DNA of 64,000 nucleotides from NCBI RefSeq assembly GCF_026914185.1, contig NC_070568.1, positions 5,476,001-5,540,000 on the forward strand. The letters run 5' to 3'. A program made the translations under genes and the position numbers. This DNA is from Puccinia triticina (lineage: Eukaryota; Basidiomycota; Pucciniomycetes; Pucciniales; Pucciniaceae). Below, in pieces: positions 32,893-43,717 of the stretch; within the stretch, counting starts at the first letter, position 1, and every line of letters begins with the position of its first letter. The notes under the pieces were generated by a model, which saw only the letters and a program-made list of their open reading frames with translations, was not told the origin of the DNA and did no database searches.

Positions 32893-34053
32893 ATGATGAC
32901 AGCAACAATCAACCCACGAAGCCTCAAGACGGCCATCAAGCTCGCCAATACCATCCCACGACCATTCTCAAGCACCACCAGCTCCCACACCCCAGATGTA
33001 AGATAAATTTCCCAGAAAAAAAATAAATAACAAAAATCAACCTGACCCGAAAATATTTGGCAGGCTACCAAGATTTCAATCTTGAAAAAACAGGCGGTCG
33101 CAAATGCCGACGCAAGCTACGAAAGTCTACCGCCCATGACGAGTGGCTTCGATCAGCTGACAATCAAGGAGCCCAAGAGCTTCCTGCGACCACGGATCCA
33201 TCTGAGCAGCCTGCCCAAGCTGGCCCTCAAGTTGACACGGCCGGCCAAGGAGACGGAAGCCTATGGGATCAACTTTGGCGTCCTGCCCAGGAGCCAGCCG
33301 ATGGCCAACGAACGGACTACTACTGACCAGAAGCCGGTCTCGTTGATCGATCAAGCCCTGAAATCCCGTCCTGCCGATCGCCAGCCCGCCGAGCACGAAG
33401 ATACGAGAGCCGGCGAGAGCTGGTCAGCCTTGGACGAGACAACGGTTCGCAAGACCGAGTTTGGCGCGACCAACAACGACCCTTCCTGCCACAACGCCTC
33501 CTCCGATCTCCTCGTCGTCTCCCACAAAAAACTTCAGAAACTCGCGGATCTCATCAACCGTCATCGGATGTCCGTCGACCAGGCTCTCATCCAGATGCGC
33601 TTCAGCCACAAGGCTATCGCCTCCAAGGTCCTCGACCTCCTCCTCAAAGCCAAACAAGAGGCCATTGAGCGCGGGTTTAAACCCGATCGATTGGTCGTCG
33701 GTCAGTTCAATTCGCACCTCATCCCTAGCATTGCTTCCGTGCAAAATAAAAGCATCTGACATATAGTACATCGACCAGCGGAAGCATGGGTGACCAAGGG
33801 CTTCCACACTACTGAGCTACAAGTACGAGCTCGCGGACGACACGGGAAGATCAGCCATCCAACAGCCAAGTTCAACATGGTCCTACGCCAGTCAACCGAC
33901 CCAAACAAGCTGGCACTCCAACGGAGACTGGCCCTGAAAGAGGCCAACCGTCGGCTTAGTCAACGTGGTACAATCGCTGGCAGCCCTATCAGAGTCCCCG
34001 CTGATGGCGTCGTTCCTTCCTCTGTCGCTCACAGGCCATTCTGGGGATGGTAA
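32893..34053 (+). CDS. MRPL22: Mitochondrial large ribosomal subunit protein uL22m
   Basis: Component of the mitochondrial 54S subunit lining the peptide exit tunnel. Three exons (32893-32997, 33064-33700, 33779-34053) give 338 residues. The N terminus (MMTATINPRSLKTAIKLANT) is Arg/Lys/Ser/Thr-rich with no acidic residues, fitting a mitochondrial targeting peptide. The uL22 domain begins KLQKLADLINRHRMSVDQAL, continues IQMRFSHKAIASKVLDLLLK and crosses the second intron into AWVTKGFHTTELQVRARGRH with the conserved RARGR and following P-T-A-K-F strand. Two candidate acceptors for exon 3 (after 33766 or 33778) keep frame; the second gives the better domain match (LVV-AEAWV). A middle segment (~33120-33480) is family-variable. 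Confidence 0.9.
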
Positions 34054-36496
34054 CCCTCCTTCTCACCTATTTTTGTCAATCTCCGCCCCCAGAATTGCAT
34101 TTCTTCCTCCTTTTTTTTGTACACCGTTCCTGTTGATCTTTTTGGTTTTCAAAATGACTCAGTTTTATTATTGTTGTTTGCTCGGGTTGAGCTCGCTATA
34201 GCGATGCTCCTGCCCTGCCGTCTATCTCGTCAGCATCTCTCCCGCAACCCATTGTCCGCCAAGGTTTCCTTGGAATATTGTTGCTTAAGATTGACCTCTG
34301 ACCATCTCAAAAATAATGATCTTGATTTCATCTTCATGGAGCAAGCCCAGGAATAATCATTTTACCTGTTCCTTGGAAACCCCTGCTTGATAATTTTATG
34401 AACACTTACACTCACTCTTGTGCGTGTCTTTCGATCGAGATGGCTGATTTTAAATCATCTGTAGTGGTCATCGGGGTCATTCCTCGCAACTTGGACTTCA
34501 CATTCTTGGAGAGCCTCAGCTGTGGAAACTTTTCCAGCCGTCAAACCAAATCTATCTACTCCCCAAAATGGTGGGAGCTCCTCAGATCAAATTGAGTATG
34601 CAACATTCTGAAATCGTCGGGAAAACCCCTAACCGGGATTCCCGGAGGTTGACTGCCAAATGCATATTTACCAGTGCGATGAAGTGAAGACAAGTTTAAT
34701 ATTAAGAGCTAGAATCCTGCCAAGAATTACAGGTATCGCTCCGTGTCTACGCACAATACCTGGAGAGTTCAATGGAGCAGAAAACAACACCGGTGTCAGT
34801 AACCAGAAATGAACAAAAAATCAAGAAAATAAAATAACACCCGGCGAGCTCGGACCCGAGGAAGCTCGGACACGGGCGTCGAGATGAGCGTGTATCACTC
34901 CTCTGGCCCGTGCCGGGCCCTGCGTGGCGTTACTTGTTTTGGTGTTGCGCTAGCGCTAGCTCCCGCGCGACAAAGCGCCCGCCCGCACATGTACACTTGT
35001 CTGCGTGCCACTGCCGCTACCGCTACTTGTTCCTGGAGGCATACGACAAACCGGTATCATGTGCCCTGCGCTCAACGACCGCTTTACACATGTAGGGTAG
35101 TGTAGCGGTGTCACCCTTGGATGTTCATGAATCACACTCCCAGACTCTCCCTGAGAGAAGGACTTGATAGATTTGTTGCACCCTCCCACAAAGCTCATTC
35201 ACATCAGACCTCGGACTCATCCATCGGGATTGTCGGGCCTGTATTTCTCCCTGGGTCAATTTTGGAACGTTCTCAGTGCGGTGTACACCACAGGAGCGAT
35301 CGAGGAAATCTCAAGCACTCCCTCGACGCTCGACGAAATATTGAGCGTCTGCTGGACGCTTGAGGGAGAAAAACGTCCGTTAAGCCCACAAGACATGGGC
35401 TTTGCGTTGAGCGTTCTGGTACATCGTCAGAACCCTCCCTCAAAGCATAGTTTGTTTTAACGTCGGGGCGGTTGTAGAGCTGCATGTTCTTGGGATGTGC
35501 CAGTTCTCTCCACGCTCGGCCGGTGCGTTGAGGGAACGGTGGCCCGGAATCAGGCTGTTCTCTGAACGCACCAGTTCTCTCAACGTCTGCTAATATGTTG
35601 AGGGAACTGGAGCATTGGAAGAACAGTCGGGTTCCAGGCCACTGTTCTCTCAACGCTTCCGCGGAAGAGCGTTGAGGGGACCCTTGCGTCCAACCATCGT
35701 TCTACTGGAAGGTTGGCTCAAGGGCATGAAAGCACCTTTTGCTGTTTGTTTTTGGGCTTTTCATGATGCCCCACAAAGTCTCTCATAAGATTATTTTTTT
35801 GTGAAAAAAATACTATCTCAAGGAGATGCTACATATTTATGTTGAGAAACACACACTATCACCCAAGAAAGCTTGCTCGTGTATCGGGTTAAGCACAGAT
35901 TATCGATCTACCTATGGCCTGAGGGTGATAGGTTCGAGCTCTGACTCGGCCGACTTACTGGGCAAACAAACGACCTCCCCACCAAAACCACCAAAACCAA
36001 TGGTTGGTTAAGAATGCGCCAACCGGGTGTCAACGTCGCCATGCACGCAAGAGCGCGAAGTAACCTCCAGGTCCTCCGCTGACCTAACGTCGGGCTGCTC
36101 CTGTGGTCTAGAAACCTTTTTCATATAAATAGCAATTGTGCAGGTAGGGGGATGTCGGAAGGCAATCCATGGATAGCATGGTCACTTTGTGATCATTCCT
36201 TTCAAACATATGCACCTAGATGGTACAGGCTGGTACCAGTGCATTCACCTGCCTACAGACTGGCCTTCTCTTTCTCTATCTCCACTTCTCGACTCAGCTT
36301 CACTAGGTATACTCTCAGCTCGTAACTACCAGTGCAACATTTAGTTCATCTCTCCTACTGCCACACGCACCAAATATCAGGTTGAATACTTGCACCTGAC
36401 CTGTCTCTCATTGCTCGATAAGAAAAGAAAAAAAAATCTGTCTCTCTGCTCTGTTATAGTACTCATCGCCGGCTTCAAAGTAGAAAAACGAAAAAA
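34054..36496. other. Intergenic with hairpin cluster
   Basis: No coding gene recognised in 2.4 kb. The notable content is the CTCAACG hairpin cluster at 35310-35690, listed separately. A B-box-like GGTTCGAGCTC near 35931 hints at a tRNA-derived repeat but no tRNA fold could be built. Confidence 0.4.
35310..35690. repeat. Cluster of CTCAACG/CGTTGAG hairpins
   Basis: At least four inverted repeats: CTCAAGC...GCTTGAG (35310-35366), TTCTCTCCACGC...GCGTTGAGGGAA (35503-35535), CCAGTTCTCTCAAC...GTTGAGGGAACTGG (35571-35610, one mismatch in 14 bp) and TCTCAACGCTTCC...GGAAGAGCGTTGAGGG (35648-35680). The shared arm sequence suggests amplification of one hairpin. Confidence 0.6.
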
Positions 36497-37653
36497 ATGC
36501 AGTTTTCACTCTTTATCCTCCTCCTTGCTACTTCCCAGCGTAAGTTTTGATGTTCTGTGGGAATCTGTGTTGGTTTTTCAAATTTTGACGAGCGAAAATT
36601 TGAACCAGCAATCACGATTTTAACGAAAACTTCGAAAAACTTCGATTCGGCGGTTTCTGGACACGCATTCACAACAGAAATGCTGCATAGGTTGGGACTG
36701 TCTCAACCGCACTCACTTTGATCTTACTGAACAAAATTCCTGACTAAGTCTCATATTTCGTTGATTCTTTCCCTTTGTATTCAAGATCTCACAGCGTCAT
36801 ACCGGTCCCATCCTCTAAGAAAAGACTCTGGAGACCATCTTCCACCCAGAAGAATGGCCCTACTCGAGTCAGCCAAACACGCGATCTTCCTAGTCACAAT
36901 AAGCTAGAAAGTCGGTCCTCTCAAAAGCATACGCGCAGGGCAGATTGGTACAAGCAAGATAGGATTTATGCTGCCTTGAAGGATTGCCTGGCTGGAATTC
37001 AGATACATGCGAGGAATATCAGGGAGATTGCTTCTGTGTCCTCACAATATGAAAGCGACCAGCATTTGGCATGGGACGTGCTCCAGGAACTCAAGGCGAT
37101 TTTGGATATATGCAACGAGGCTCTCGCCCGAATAAAGAACGGAGACTTCCCTCTTCCGAGCTCAAAGCCTGGGTTCTTCGGGCATGCCACAATAGTGAGT
37201 TCTCGCCTTCTACATTCAACCCCACCAGATGAGCGGTGGTTTTTTGACAAAAGCCTTTTCACAGATCGACATCTGCCGAGTGATCGCTGATATTTTAACG
37301 GAGATTAGGCTTTGCTTTGAAGAAGTGAATGGATTGGCTAGATATTTCCCTATCATCCAAAATATCTGTGGCGGTAATTTCTTCTCTCTTCTCTTTCAGG
37401 ATAAGCTCCTCTTCCAAAACCGTTAACTGAGCTATGTTCCAATTTTAATTTTTTAGATACTTTACACCAGATTTCGGGCGCTGTGGCCAACTTAATCATT
37501 GCCTCATCTGGGCAGTTAGGAAACATTATTCGGTTCATTGCACGGATATTCAGTGCGACTCCAGGTTTCTTCAAAGGCATCGGCTTCGGCTTTGGTGATA
37601 TTCCTGAAATAATCGCTGCTGGTGGCTCTCGAGAATTCGACCGGTTTCTATGA
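36497..37653 (+). CDS. Candidate secreted protein, unknown family
   Basis: The ATG at 36497 starts MQFSLFILLLATSQ, a short hydrophobic signal peptide. A model with exons 36497-36539, 36678-36690 (a 13-base microexon), 36786-37194, 37265-37373 and 37457-37653 keeps phase at all junctions and totals 256 residues, stop TGA 37651-37653. Without the microexon the main frame cannot be reached. The mature part has a basic Ser/Arg-rich N-terminal segment (to about residue 70), then helical sequence containing YAALKDCLAGIQIHARNI and VLQELKAILDICNEALARI, and a C-terminal region with LIIASSGQLGNIIRFIARIF and a Gly/Phe-rich stretch. I do not recognise the family. In a rust it would rank as an effector candidate by secretion alone. 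Exons 3-5 are secure; exons 1-2 less so. Confidence 0.6.
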
Positions 37654-38426
37654 AGTTTGCTCCAAAACTTACCTCTCCCGACAGTAAACCTACTACGCCC
37701 GAGGAAAAAATTGTTATGTTGCTCTGAATTTCACTCTTTCAAATCATGTGCAATTGATTGGAAGGCATTATTTAGGGCCCAGCGTCATATGCAGTAATAA
37801 GCTGCTGCCTAATAAGCCCAAATAAGGTTTATGGACCTTAGTGAGATTATTACTGGGCTTCAATATATTACATGGCTGTTTGGGACAGCCATCATCATAT
37901 TCCAGCATACTGCTGCTTAGCCAAACTTTGGGTTGGACCAAAATATCCCAAATGGGAGAATAATGGAGTGGCAACTCCAGTCGTCAAGTTTATGACACTC
38001 TGTGGGATGCCAAACAAAAACATGCTATATTGTGATTTCCCTTGTCCCCCAAAAAGTAACCTGAATGATTTGATATGTACATGCTTGACATGGTTATTGG
38101 GAATTTCTGCAGGGCATTTTAATCTCCACATCCAACCCTCTCAACCCGCCAAAAACCCCTTCCCCTCACTCCTTAGTGAAAGAAGATTCATATTATACAT
38201 TCAACTTATCCTCATAAGTACCACCCATAAATTTCCTAAGTTGAGACATCTCAGTTGTTACTTGTAGCTGAGTCCAAAGAAACATAGTCAATTAGCCCCA
38301 GTTGTACTAGACATTATCAGAGATTCATAGTGTGCAATGCCATAGGCCAAATTACACTTTTTTTTTTTTAAAAAAAAAAAAAGGTTTTTATAGATTTATT
38401 CTATCATCTGCAGATGCAGTGTATGC
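37654..38426. other. Intergenic, no gene seen
   Basis: Contains a T9/A12 homopolymer pair near 38356-38382. An open frame at 37872-38267 has no supporting feature. Confidence 0.45.
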
Positions 38427-38750
38427 ACACATGAAAGGGGTATTTTTACATGAAAGGGGTATGTTTGCATGAAAGGGGTATTTTCACATGAAAGGGGTAT
38501 GTTCACATGAAAGGGGTATGTCCACATGAAAGCAATATCATCAAAAGGGTATGAACAAATGAAAGGGATATGTACACATGAAATGGAAATGTGAAAAGAT
38601 TTATTTACACATCAAAGGGATATGTCCACATGATGAAAGTAGAATTCATGCACAAAAGGGGTATGTAAACATGAAAGGGTTATTCACACATGACGAAAAG
38701 GGGTATTTACACATTAAAGGGACATGTGCACTTGTAAGGGGTATCACCAG
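38427..38750. repeat. Minisatellite, ~18 bp unit ACATGAAAGGGGTATGTY
   Basis: About fifteen degenerate copies of (T/C)ACATGAAAGGGGTATG in head-to-tail order, most regular at 38427-38540 and decaying toward 38750. Confidence 0.8.
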
Positions 38751-38800
38751 GAAAAAAAATAGTCACTTGATGACAAGTGACATGATGCCAGCTCCAGCAG

Positions 38801-39188
38801 CAACAAAGGGTAGTTACACTACGTGTAACACGTAGATAACGGTAATGTAACAGAATTTTTGTTGTTATCTACGTGTTACGCGTAACAGCGGTGCAATTAC
38901 ATTATCACACCACATTAAGCCATTTTTTTATGCTTGTTACGTTATCCGGGCGCGCGGAGCCCCTGAGAACGGGCAAAAAATGAGGCTAAAAAAGCCCTAA
39001 ATGGTCCGTCATTGCGTTATCCGGGGGATAACGGGATAATGGGCCTCAAAAATGAGGCCCGTTACGTTACGCGCGGGGCCTGAAATGACCCTGTTACTAG
39101 TAAAGTAACGGGGGGCCCCGGATAACAGGGGTAGTTACGTTACCAAAATTGTGTGGATAACGCAACATAACATAACTACCCTTGATCG
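38801..39188. mobile_element. MITE, 388 bp, 7 bp target duplication
   Basis: Ends CAACAAAGGGTAGTTAC and ATAACTACCCTTGATCG, flanked by CCAGCAG (38794-38800 and 39189-39195). The interior has TAACGTAACG-like words and GGGGCCCCGG. Related in end pattern and size to 14197, 15309 and 39755. Confidence 0.75.
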
Positions 39189-39289
39189 CCAGCAGGCTAC
39201 CCACCATCTAAACACATCTCCCCCCCCCCATCTACTTACCTTTCAGAATTTCCACAGGAGATCCTCAGTTTTGGCTGGGCACCACTAAT

Positions 39290-40560
39290 CCTCATTTCTG
39301 GTCAGCTGATACTCAGCTTTGGCTCCCAGATCATCCCAGTTCCTGCTCAGCTTTGTTGCCCAGCTCATGCTCAGCTCATGCTCAGCTTTGAACCAGTCCT
39401 GGCCCAGCTTATTCTCAGCTTTATTCCATTCATGGCTCAGCTTGGACTCAGATTAGGACTATCATTGGCCCAGCCAATGCTCAGATTTGGACCAGTATTG
39501 GCTTAGCCAACTTTCATCTTTGGATCAATCTTGGCCCAGCCAATGCTCAGCTTCTGACCACTCCTGTAACAGCTGATGCTCATCTGTGGACCAGCATTGG
39601 CTCAGCAGATGCTCAGCTGTGGACCAGCCTTGGCTCAGCTGATGCTCAGCTGTAGACCAGCCTTGGCTCAGACAATGCTCAGCTGTGGACCAGCCTTGGC
39701 TCAGACAATGCTCAGCTGTGAACCAGCCTTGGCTCAGCTGATGTTCAGCTGTGGCAACGGTGGGTAATTACTTTACTTTACAATATCTGCGGGATTTTTG
39801 TAAATTAACTACCCGCCGTTACTTTCTGCGCCGTTATTGTTAGCATTAACGCGCGAACAGCGGCATCACACGTAACGTAACAAGCCTCTTTTTTTGAGGC
39901 CTTTACCAGTAATTGAGCAATAAAAGGCCAAATTGGCCCTATTTTGGCCTTTTATTGCTTGTTATCTTGCCCAATATCTGTTGTTAAGCACCCAGATATA
40001 GTAACAGCCGTTGAAAAAAAAACTCTTGGTGCAATATAAATATTGCACTGCCGTTACTGGTAACAATAACAATAACGGCCAAAAAATGTTATGTTATTGT
40101 TACGTTACGCATTACTGTAGCAATAACTACCCACTGTTGGCTGTGGAACAGCCTTGGCTCAGGTGATAATTATTTTTTGAATAGTCTTAAAATATCTTAT
40201 TCTCAGCTTTGGAACAGCCTTGGCTCAGCCAATGCTCAAATTTGGACCAGTATTGGCTCAGCTGATGCTCAGCTTTTGCAAATTCTTGGCCCAGCTGGTG
40301 TCAATATTTGGAACAGTATTTTCCCAGCTGATCCTCAGCTCTAAAAAAGCCTTTTCCAAGATGGTGCTCAGCTTTGGACCATTTTTGGCTAAGCTAATGC
40401 TCAGATTTGGAATATTCTTGGTCTAGCTGACACTTGGCTTTGTATCAGGCTTGGAACAGCCAATTCTCAGCTGTGGACCAGGCTCAGCCAATGCTCAGCT
40501 TTGGCCCAGGTTCAGTCAATGCCTACTGCTCAGCTTTTGATGAGCATCAGCTGTTCCTGG
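39290..40560. repeat. Minisatellite, ~33 bp unit, interrupted by a MITE
   Basis: Degenerate tandem copies of a 33 bp unit (core TGCTCAGCTGTGGACCAGCC then TTGGCTCAGC). Because 33 is a multiple of three, an 11-residue repeat (MLSCGPALAQL) appears in one frame. There is no start context, splice context or long frame, so I treat it as non-coding. Most homogeneous at 39576-39745. Confidence 0.8.
39755..40139. mobile_element. MITE, 385 bp, exact 7 bp target duplication
   Basis: Ends CAACGGTGGGTAATTAC and AATAACTACCCACTGTTG. Target duplication GCTGTGG at 39748-39754 and 40140-40146, taken from the host minisatellite. No coding capacity. Confidence 0.85.
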
Positions 40561-41685
40561 GAAAAATTGAGGATCAGCTGAATGTCCCACATTGAGTGCT
40601 CTGGTGCAGTGCTGAAAGCTCTACAAGTGCTGGTGGGGCAGACTTGGAGCAGCGCTGGAGCAGCTCTGGAGCAGAAACCAAAGCTCCATCATGTCACTTG
40701 CCATCAAGTGACTATATATTGTTTTCCTGGTGTATGTGCACATGAAAGGGAATTTGCACAGGCTTCAACTGAGTGTTTTGAAGCCTGCACTGATGTTTTT
40801 GTACTGCAGACTTGGTATTTTAAAAATTGGGAAATGTGCAAATATTCCAGGGCAGAAAACTTTGGGATCCATGGTTCTGGATGCTAACTGGCAGCAGTTT
40901 CTTGAGTTTTTGTTTTTTTCATAGTGTGAAGCATTAGTAACAGCCTTATTGGTCAAAACCAAGACAAAAGAACAAAAAGACTCTGGAACCCTGTGAATAA
41001 CCTAGATCAGACAAGAGCAGACTTAATTTTAAGACTTACTAGATCTTGTTCTGTTATAGAACTCTTGCAGAACAACTTGGATCCAAGATCAAAGCAAACC
41101 TGCTCAACAGGGTCAGGGAAGCAGCAGAAACCCGTAAGCACAAAAAAGTTCTTTAAAAGAAAACAAAAATAAGACCTATTGATCTCACCCAGAAAAAAAC
41201 TGTTTGATAAGCAGCTAAATACTCAACAGAATTATTCCATCAGGATAAAACAACATTACTATGATAACTAGTCTTATACAAATCCGTAAGACACAATGAA
41301 GACTGTCAGCTGGTGTCTCAATTGTGACAGTTGGATGATGATGTGAGAAATGCAAAGATGGTGTTCTGACAGTGATTTGGTTATTTATTGTGAACTGGAA
41401 ATCTTCAGGCAGTGATTTGGATATGTATCTTCAAATGAAGAGGAAAGGTGTTGTTGATGTTGTCTCTTCCTAGATTTCTGGGGAAAATAGAAATGAAACA
41501 AGGTACAGTGGGTCATCTAATGTTTTTGGCGCCACGTTTTTGAATGCAGAAGCTCAGGCCACAGCCTTTAAGGCATGAGATTGGCTACAGGGGTAGAAAA
41601 TAAGTTCCTAAGAATGATTATGAAATACAAAAAACTAAAAATAAAAAATAAAAAAATGAAAAATGTGGATTTTTTTCAATTTCTT
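40561..41685. other. Intergenic, no gene seen
   Basis: AT-rich sequence. A second GCACATGAAAGGG near 40739 resembles the 18 bp minisatellite unit. No domain or repeat structure beyond that. Confidence 0.4.
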
Positions 41686-42016
41686 GCAAATTTCTCAGAA
41701 TGCTCATTACTGTCCAAACCAAGGGGGGAAAATTAGAGAGAACAGCATGGCATGCAACAAGAATGATAAAAAATGAAAATTTTTGAAACCGTTGCCAATG
41801 ATTTTTATTGGATAAAATAAATTAAGTCAAATTAGTGGTGATTTGGGCTACAGTCCCTGAGTTCAAATGAAATTGGTTGATAACCCATCCACCCAAAAAA
41901 TCATTGAAAATGGTTTCAAAAATTTTCATTTTTTATCATTCTTGTTGTATGCCATACTTTGCTCTCCAATTTTCCCTCCTTGGTTTGCACAGTAATGAAC
42001 ATTCTGAGAAATTTGC
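41686..42016. repeat. Long inverted repeat abutting the hairpin palindrome
   Basis: Arms of about 120 bp (GCAAATTTCTCAGAATG at 41686; CATTCTGAGAAATTTGC ending 42016) surround a ~90 bp AT-rich centre. Likely a MITE. Its right end touches the next palindrome exactly. Confidence 0.7.
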
Positions 42017-42983
42017 CTCCGGACCACTCCAAGATTTTTGGAGTGGAGGATTGTTCACTCCAAAACCAGCCCCCATTTGGAGTGCCCAACCCGGCACTCC
42101 AGGCTGGTATGGAGTGAACACCCTGCCACGCCAAAACCAGCCCCCCCTCGATGGCCGGTCTGCGCCGGCCATCGAGGGCAGTATGCACACTCGATGACCA
42201 GCACAGGCCGGTCATCAAGGGCAGTACACTCGATGACCGGCACAGGCCGGTCATCGAGCGGACACACCCCTCTCGATGACCGGCATAGACCGGTCATCGA
42301 GAGGATTTATCCCTCTCGATGGGACACACCCCTCTGGATGACCGGTTTGTACCGGTCATCAAGAGGACACACCCCTCTTGATGACCGGCATCGACCGGTC
42401 ATCGAGAGGATCCATCCCTCTGGATGACCGGTTTGTACCGGTCATCAAGAGGACACACCCCTCTTGATGACCGGCATCGACCGGTCATCGAGAGGATCCA
42501 TCCCTCTCGATGACCGGTCTATGCCGGTCATCAAGAGGAGTGTGTCCTCTTGATGACCGGTACAAACCGGTCATCGAGAGGGATGGATCCTCTCGATGAC
42601 CGGTCGATGCCGGTCATCAAGAGGGGTGTGTCCTCTTGATGACCGGCATCGACCGGTCATCCAGAGGGGTGTGTCCCATCGAGAGGGATAAATCCTCTCG
42701 ATGACCGGTCTATGCCGGTCATCGAGAGGGGTGTGTCTCTCGATGACCGGTCTTGCCGGTCATCGAGAGGGGTGTGTCCGCTCGATGACCGGCCTGTGCC
42801 GGTCATCGAGTGTACATACTGCCCTCGATGGCCGGCGCAGACCGGCCATCGAGGGGGGGCTGGTTTTGGCGTGGCAGGGTGTTCACTCCATACCAGCCTG
42901 GAGTGCCGGGTTGGGCACTCCAAATGGGGGCTGGTTTTGGAGTGAACAATCCTCCACTCCAAAAATCTTGGAGTGGTCCGGAG
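42017..42983. repeat. 967 bp palindrome made of 16 CCGG-centred hairpins
   Basis: Outer arms CTCCGGACCACTCCAAG / CTTGGAGTGGTCCGGAG extend inward for about 125 bp (GGAGTG and CCAAAACCAGCCCCC words). The core (42145-42860) holds 16 units of the form CGATGACCGG-N5/6-CCGGTCATCG. The first and last are the GGCCGG variant. They are separated by short spacers such as AGAGGACACACCCCTC. The core itself mirrors around ~42,510, so small hairpins nest inside one large hairpin. Reading frames across it are translations of the repeat. No target duplication found. Confidence 0.85.
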
Positions 42984-43717
42984 TTCACGCCTTTTTTGGC
43001 GTGCATCCGGCATTTCTTTGGCGTGCCTAAAGCCTGACCCATAGAATAAACATGTAAGCAATCTGACCTCTTTGATTCCAGATATCCCAGTAGATATATC
43101 TGGTGCCAAATCCACAAAACATTATTGCAATCATGATCATCAAATTCTATGTATTTAACACTGAAAATGCATTGAGTCAAAAAACCATGAGAGGGTCCAT
43201 GTACCAATGATCCAAATAGACCCAAATCCATCAAATTCTACTTTGCAAAAAACAAGGGGGATAATGAACTACAAATCACAAGCCACTGGCTACTCTTGGC
43301 CAAATGTTTCCAAAAAAAAGAAAAGACACTTGAGAAGCCAGGCTACAGCTTTTTCTAATCAGAATGATCTCCAACAGGTTCTGTTATGTTTAAATAGTTG
43401 TTGAGTTTAAAAAATGTGAAAATCAGACCAATTTCTCAAAGTGCTCAGGCCACGTGGGCAAGCTGCAACATAAACCTCTCCTACGGAGAGTCCCTTCAGG
43501 ACCCCCATTTGAGAGGCTTTGTTAAGCTCACATTGGCGGGCCCACCCAATTGCAAACTTAACGAAGTCCCTCAAGACTTTGGGGAACTTGCAAAGCAAGC
43601 CTCCGTCAGGAGGGACTTAGAACCTACCTCCCCAAACTCACACAGTAAGATTGGGTTTTGGATGCACTATGTACATCAGTTCTACTGGTCATCTCCTGTA
43701 AACTTCTGTGTAAATAG
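42984..43717. other. Intergenic, no gene seen
   Basis: Open frames near 43207-43733 lack any recognisable domain. No repeats identified apart from short CTCTCCTACGGAGAG and CCTCCGTCAGGAGG palindromes. Confidence 0.4.

Noticed and set aside
35880..35960. Possible tRNA gene or tRNA-derived SINE (B-box-like GGTTCGAGCTC)
   Set aside because: No cloverleaf could be built, the A box is poor, and no target duplication was found.
39576..39767. Frame of 11-residue repeats (MLSCGPALAQ)
   Set aside because: It arises because the 33 bp minisatellite unit is a multiple of three; no start context, splicing or longer frame supports a gene.
42130..42870. Repeat array resembling a CRISPR (short palindromic repeats with spacers)
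   Set aside because: The host is eukaryotic, there are no cas genes, the spacers are themselves repeated, and the whole array is mirror-symmetric.
42038..43234. Several open frames over the palindrome (MTGLCRSS-like repeats)
   Set aside because: They are translations of the hairpin array on both strands with no domain.
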